Assembly: GCF_009189165.1 (NCBI RefSeq) | Contig: NZ_CP045118.1 | Coordinates: 5,642,001-5,706,000, forward strand | Origin: Pseudomonas sp. SCB32 | Lineage (GTDB): Bacteria; Pseudomonadota; Gammaproteobacteria; Pseudomonadales; Pseudomonadaceae | Direction: 5' to 3' | DNA: 64,000 nt | In this document: piece by piece, positions 61,649 to 64,000 of the stretch | Numbering within the stretch: the stretch's first letter is position 1 | Layout of the letters: each line of letters starts with the position of its first letter | Position numbers and translations under genes: made by a program | The notes under the pieces: generated by a model | What the model was told of the DNA's origin: nothing | Seen by the model: only the letters and a program-made list of their open reading frames with translations | Databases searched by the model: none

Positions 61649-62603
61649 TTTGGCTGAGCCTCCGTTCCAGACGGCCTGCCAGGTGCGACAGCGGCAGGTT
61701 GATCACGAGGTAGAGCGCTGCGACGCAGAACCAGATCTCGAAGGTGGAGAACGAGGTGGTGATCGCCTCGCGGCCACTCTTGGTCAGTTCGGTGATGGCG
61801 ATTACCGAGACCAGCGAGGTGTCCTTCACCAGGCTGATGAACTGCCCGGCCAGCGGCGGCAGCACGCGCTTGAAGGCCTGCGGCAGGATCACGTGGCGCA
61901 TCGATTGCGCGGCGTTCAGGCCCAGGGAGCGCGCGGCTTCGTCCTGGCCACGGGCGATGGACTGCACGCCGGCACGGACGATCTCGGCCACATAGGCACC
62001 GGTAAACAGCGCCAGCGCGGCCACCCCGGCGAACTCGCGGGAGAGGTTCAGCACGGTGCCGATGAAGAAGTAGAAGATAAAGATCTGCACCAGCAGCGGC
62101 GTGCCGCGCACCAGCTCGACATAGACGGTCGAGAGGTCGTGCAGGGTCGGGTTCTTCGACAGGCGACAGAGGCCGGTGAACAGGCCGATCAGCAGGCCGA
62201 TGCCGCCGGAGACGAAGGAAATCCACACGGTGGTCCACAGGCCCCAGGCCAGCGGGCCGGCGGCCCAGTGGCGCTGCATGCCGACCACATCGCCTTCGCC
62301 GACATCGTCGTTCTCGGCGAACTGCAGGCTGTCGGCGGCCACGTTCAGCACCTGCTGCTGGCCCTCCTCGCCCTGCAGGGTGACGCGAACGTCACGCCCG
62401 GCCTGTTCGATTTTCTCCACCCGCGAGATGTTCTCGGCCCGCTGCGGTTCTTCGGCCTGGTAGGCGAAGTACTGCGGGACGCGATTCCAGCGCCACTCAT
62501 AGGAAATCAGCGAGGTGGAGTACCAAAGCCCGAGGCCGATCAGCAGGATGATCAGCCCGGTAAGCCCATGCCAGGGCCAGGTTGCGCGTTTCGTTCTAGC
62601 CAC
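61641..62603 (-). CDS. Amino-acid ABC importer permease
   Basis: 320 residues, longer than the usual ~220-250. After the first transmembrane helix there is a ~75-residue periplasmic segment, then the standard HisM/GlnP core with the EAA loop [21 protein letters not shown]. By memory PA5075. The extra periplasmic part may contact the binding protein. Confidence 0.9.
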
Positions 62604-62626
62604 GAATCTCTACCGTGAAAATGCGA

Positions 62627-62650
62627 ACGCGCAGGCCGGGGCCTGCGCGT
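62627..62650 (-). other. Stable hairpin between binding-protein and permease genes
   Basis: ACGCGCAGGCC (62627-62637) and GGCCTGCGCGT (62640-62650), perfect 11-bp stem. Such hairpins often protect the abundant binding-protein message or partly terminate. Confidence 0.6.
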
Positions 62651-62675
62651 CGGGTCAACCAGCGTCAGACGTGGA

Positions 62676-63473
62676 TTATTCCATGTCCTTGAGCCAGTCG
62701 GTGCTCTTGAACCACTTGTCATGCAGACGATCGTAGGTGCCGTCTTCGTGGATCTGCTTGAGGAAGTTGTTGATGAAGTTGACCGAGTCGTAATCGCCCT
62801 TCTTCAGGCCGAAGGCCAGCGGCTCGTAGGTGAACGGCTGATCCAGGAAGACCAGCTTGCCGGCGCCGAACTTGTTGACGGCGACCACGTTGTAGGGCGA
62901 GTCGTAGATGAAGGCATCGGCCTTGCCGTTGACCACGTCCATGACCGCTTCGGGCTCGTTGTCGAAGCCGTGGTACTGGGCCTTGGACAGCTGCTTCTTG
63001 GCGACGAACTCGCCAGTGGTGCCGATCTTGGAGGTGATGCGGTACTTCGGATCGTTCAGGTCCTTGTAGGACTTGATGGTGCCTTCCAGGTCCTTGCGGA
63101 TCAGCAGGGTCTGGCCGACCACGATGAAGGGATCGGAGAAGTTGACGCGCAGGTTGCGTTCCTGGGTCAGGGTCATGCCCGAGCCGATCATGTCGAACTT
63201 GTCGGTCAGCAGGGCCGGGATGATGCCGTCGTAGCTGGTGGAAACGAGCTCCAGCTTGACGTTCATGGCCTTGGCCATGGCCTTGAGCAGGTCCACTTCG
63301 AAACCAACGATCTGACCGCGCTTGTTGGTCATCTCGAACGGCATGTAGGTCGGGTCCATGCCCACGCGCAGTGTGCCGCGCTTGGCCGCTTCATCGATGG
63401 CGCCAGCCTGCGCCGAAGCCACGCCCACCAGGGCGCAGACGCCCATGACCAGCGATGCCACGTACTTTTTCAT
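62676..63473 (-). CDS. Amino-acid ABC importer periplasmic binding protein
   Basis: 265 residues from ATG 63473. A longer in-frame ORF to 63593 is rejected. Signal peptide ends at AQAG. Type II fold of SBP_bac_3: GTLRVGMDPTYMPFEM, GFEVDLLKAMAKAM, and MDVVNGKADAFIYDSPYN. Ligand is probably a polar amino acid and not further defined. By memory PA5076. First gene of the operon. Confidence 0.92.
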   Translation of the reverse strand: MKKYVASLVMGVCALVGVASAQAGAIDEAAKRGTLRVGMDPTYMPFEMTNKRGQIVGFEVDLLKAMAKAMNVKLELVSTSYDGIIPALLTDKFDMIGSGMTLTQERNLRVNFSDPFIVVGQTLLIRKDLEGTIKSYKDLNDPKYRITSKIGTTGEFVAKKQLSKAQYHGFDNEPEAVMDVVNGKADAFIYDSPYNVVAVNKFGAGKLVFLDQPFTYEPLAFGLKKGDYDSVNFINNFLKQIHEDGTYDRLHDKWFKSTDWLKDME

Positions 63474-63670
63474 CCCCAAACTCCCAAACAAGTGAAAGGT
63501 CTTCTTTTTGTTTCCGCGGATCGAGTCGAGCCTCCGCGCAACGCCGGATACGATGGCAAGCCGCGCGTCGCAAGGGCGCGAAGCGTAAACCATACGCCGG
63601 ATATCTCAATCGTCTTTTCTGGTTTGCGGGCGCAGGGTACCAGCAGCGCCGCAGCGGGAAAACCGCGAAA

Positions 63671-63702
63671 CTCGCCCTCGTCCGCAGCGGGACGAGGGCG
63701 AG
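63671..63702 (-). terminator. Hairpin ending opgH
   Basis: CTCGCCCTCGTCC (63671-63683), loop GCAGCG, GGACGAGGGCGAG (63690-63702). 7 bases beyond the opgH stop on the minus strand, then TTTCGCGGTTTT. Confidence 0.7.
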
Positions 63703-63708
63703 CGAGCG

Positions 63709-64000
63709 TCAGGACTGTGCGGCGGGCAGCGACAGCGGGGGCTGTTCGGCCACCGGTGCCAGCGGCACGGCGGGCGCGTGACTATCGGCCTGCAGCGACG
63801 CCTGCCATTGGCCGATCCACTGTTCCTTGTTGCCCTGCCAGAGCGCCAGGTGCAGGCGCGACAGCGCAACCGGGTCGCTCAGCAGCGCCAGGCGGCGATT
63901 GCCGTCGAGCTGCTCGGGGCCGGCTTCCAGCGCCTTCTCGACCAACGCGGCGCGGGTCGCTTCGATGGCGGCGGACTGGCCGTGTCGGGCAGTGCCCATG
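63709..64000 (-). CDS. opgH: Glucan biosynthesis glucosyltransferase H, C-terminal end (cut)
   Basis: Only the last ~97 residues lie in the window, and the ATG at 63999 is probably internal. The text AAIEATRAALVEKALEAGP, LALLSDPVALSRLHLALW and WIGQWQASLQ fits the tail of OpgH (MdoH), which builds the beta-glucan backbone of osmoregulated periplasmic glucans. By memory PA5077 stands next to the same ABC operon in P. aeruginosa. The catalytic part is outside. Confidence 0.7.
   Translation of the reverse strand, partial: MGTARHGQSAAIEATRAALVEKALEAGPEQLDGNRRLALLSDPVALSRLHLALWQGNKEQWIGQWQASLQADSHAPAVPLAPVAEQPPLSLPAAQS

Overview
The window reads as chromosomal DNA of a high-GC gamma-proteobacterium of the genus Pseudomonas, close to the P. 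aeruginosa / P. nitroreducens side of the genus. The reasons are the strong G/C bias at third codon positions, proteins that match remembered P. aeruginosa products almost along their length (PilQ, PonA, GltB, SahH, RhlE2), Pseudomonas-type REP repeats, and an S-adenosylhomocysteine (SAH) riboswitch in front of sahH. No rRNA, tRNA, CRISPR array, insertion sequence or prophage was seen. The species call is inference.

Layout. 1-1.9 kb: the end of metY, then a gene-poor accessory stretch with a leader-like region, a frameshifted small gene and a small secreted peptide gene in AT-richer DNA. 1.9-8.7 kb: thioredoxin 2, a thioesterase, a universal stress protein, an orphan ParA, and a LysR regulator divergent from an MFS transporter, then an amino-acid permease. 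8.7-16.5 kb: REP repeats, hemE, and gltBD (glutamate synthase). 16.6-25 kb: one tightly packed minus-strand operon pilM-N-O-P-Q-aroK-aroB-damX-like, divergent from ponA (penicillin-binding protein 1A). This joins type IV pilus assembly, shikimate synthesis and septal or peptidoglycan functions.

27.7-38.2 kb: a YgjP-like metallopeptidase, a methyltransferase, two small lipoproteins, and a central carbon cluster fba, pgk, epd, tkt. Divergent from these is an ArsR-methyltransferase fusion regulator next to metK. 38.3-51.9 kb: ligB, a ferric-reductase-like oxidoreductase, a phosphoesterase, an esterase, several small envelope proteins, a DMT transporter, a lemA-TPM pair, a three-gene ABC importer and an acyl-CoA thioesterase.

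52-60.6 kb: a LysR regulator divergent from gcdH plus a CoA-transferase (glutaryl-CoA degradation), then promoter, SAH riboswitch and sahH, then metF and an RhlE2-type RNA helicase. 60.6-64 kb: REP repeats, an amino-acid ABC importer and the end of opgH.

The main theme linking distant genes is one-carbon and methionine-cycle metabolism. metY makes homocysteine, metK makes SAM, sahH recycles SAH, and metF supplies methyl-THF. Two separate regulatory devices that plausibly read SAH or SAM status sit in the same 64 kb: the riboswitch before sahH and the ArsR-methyltransferase protein before metK.
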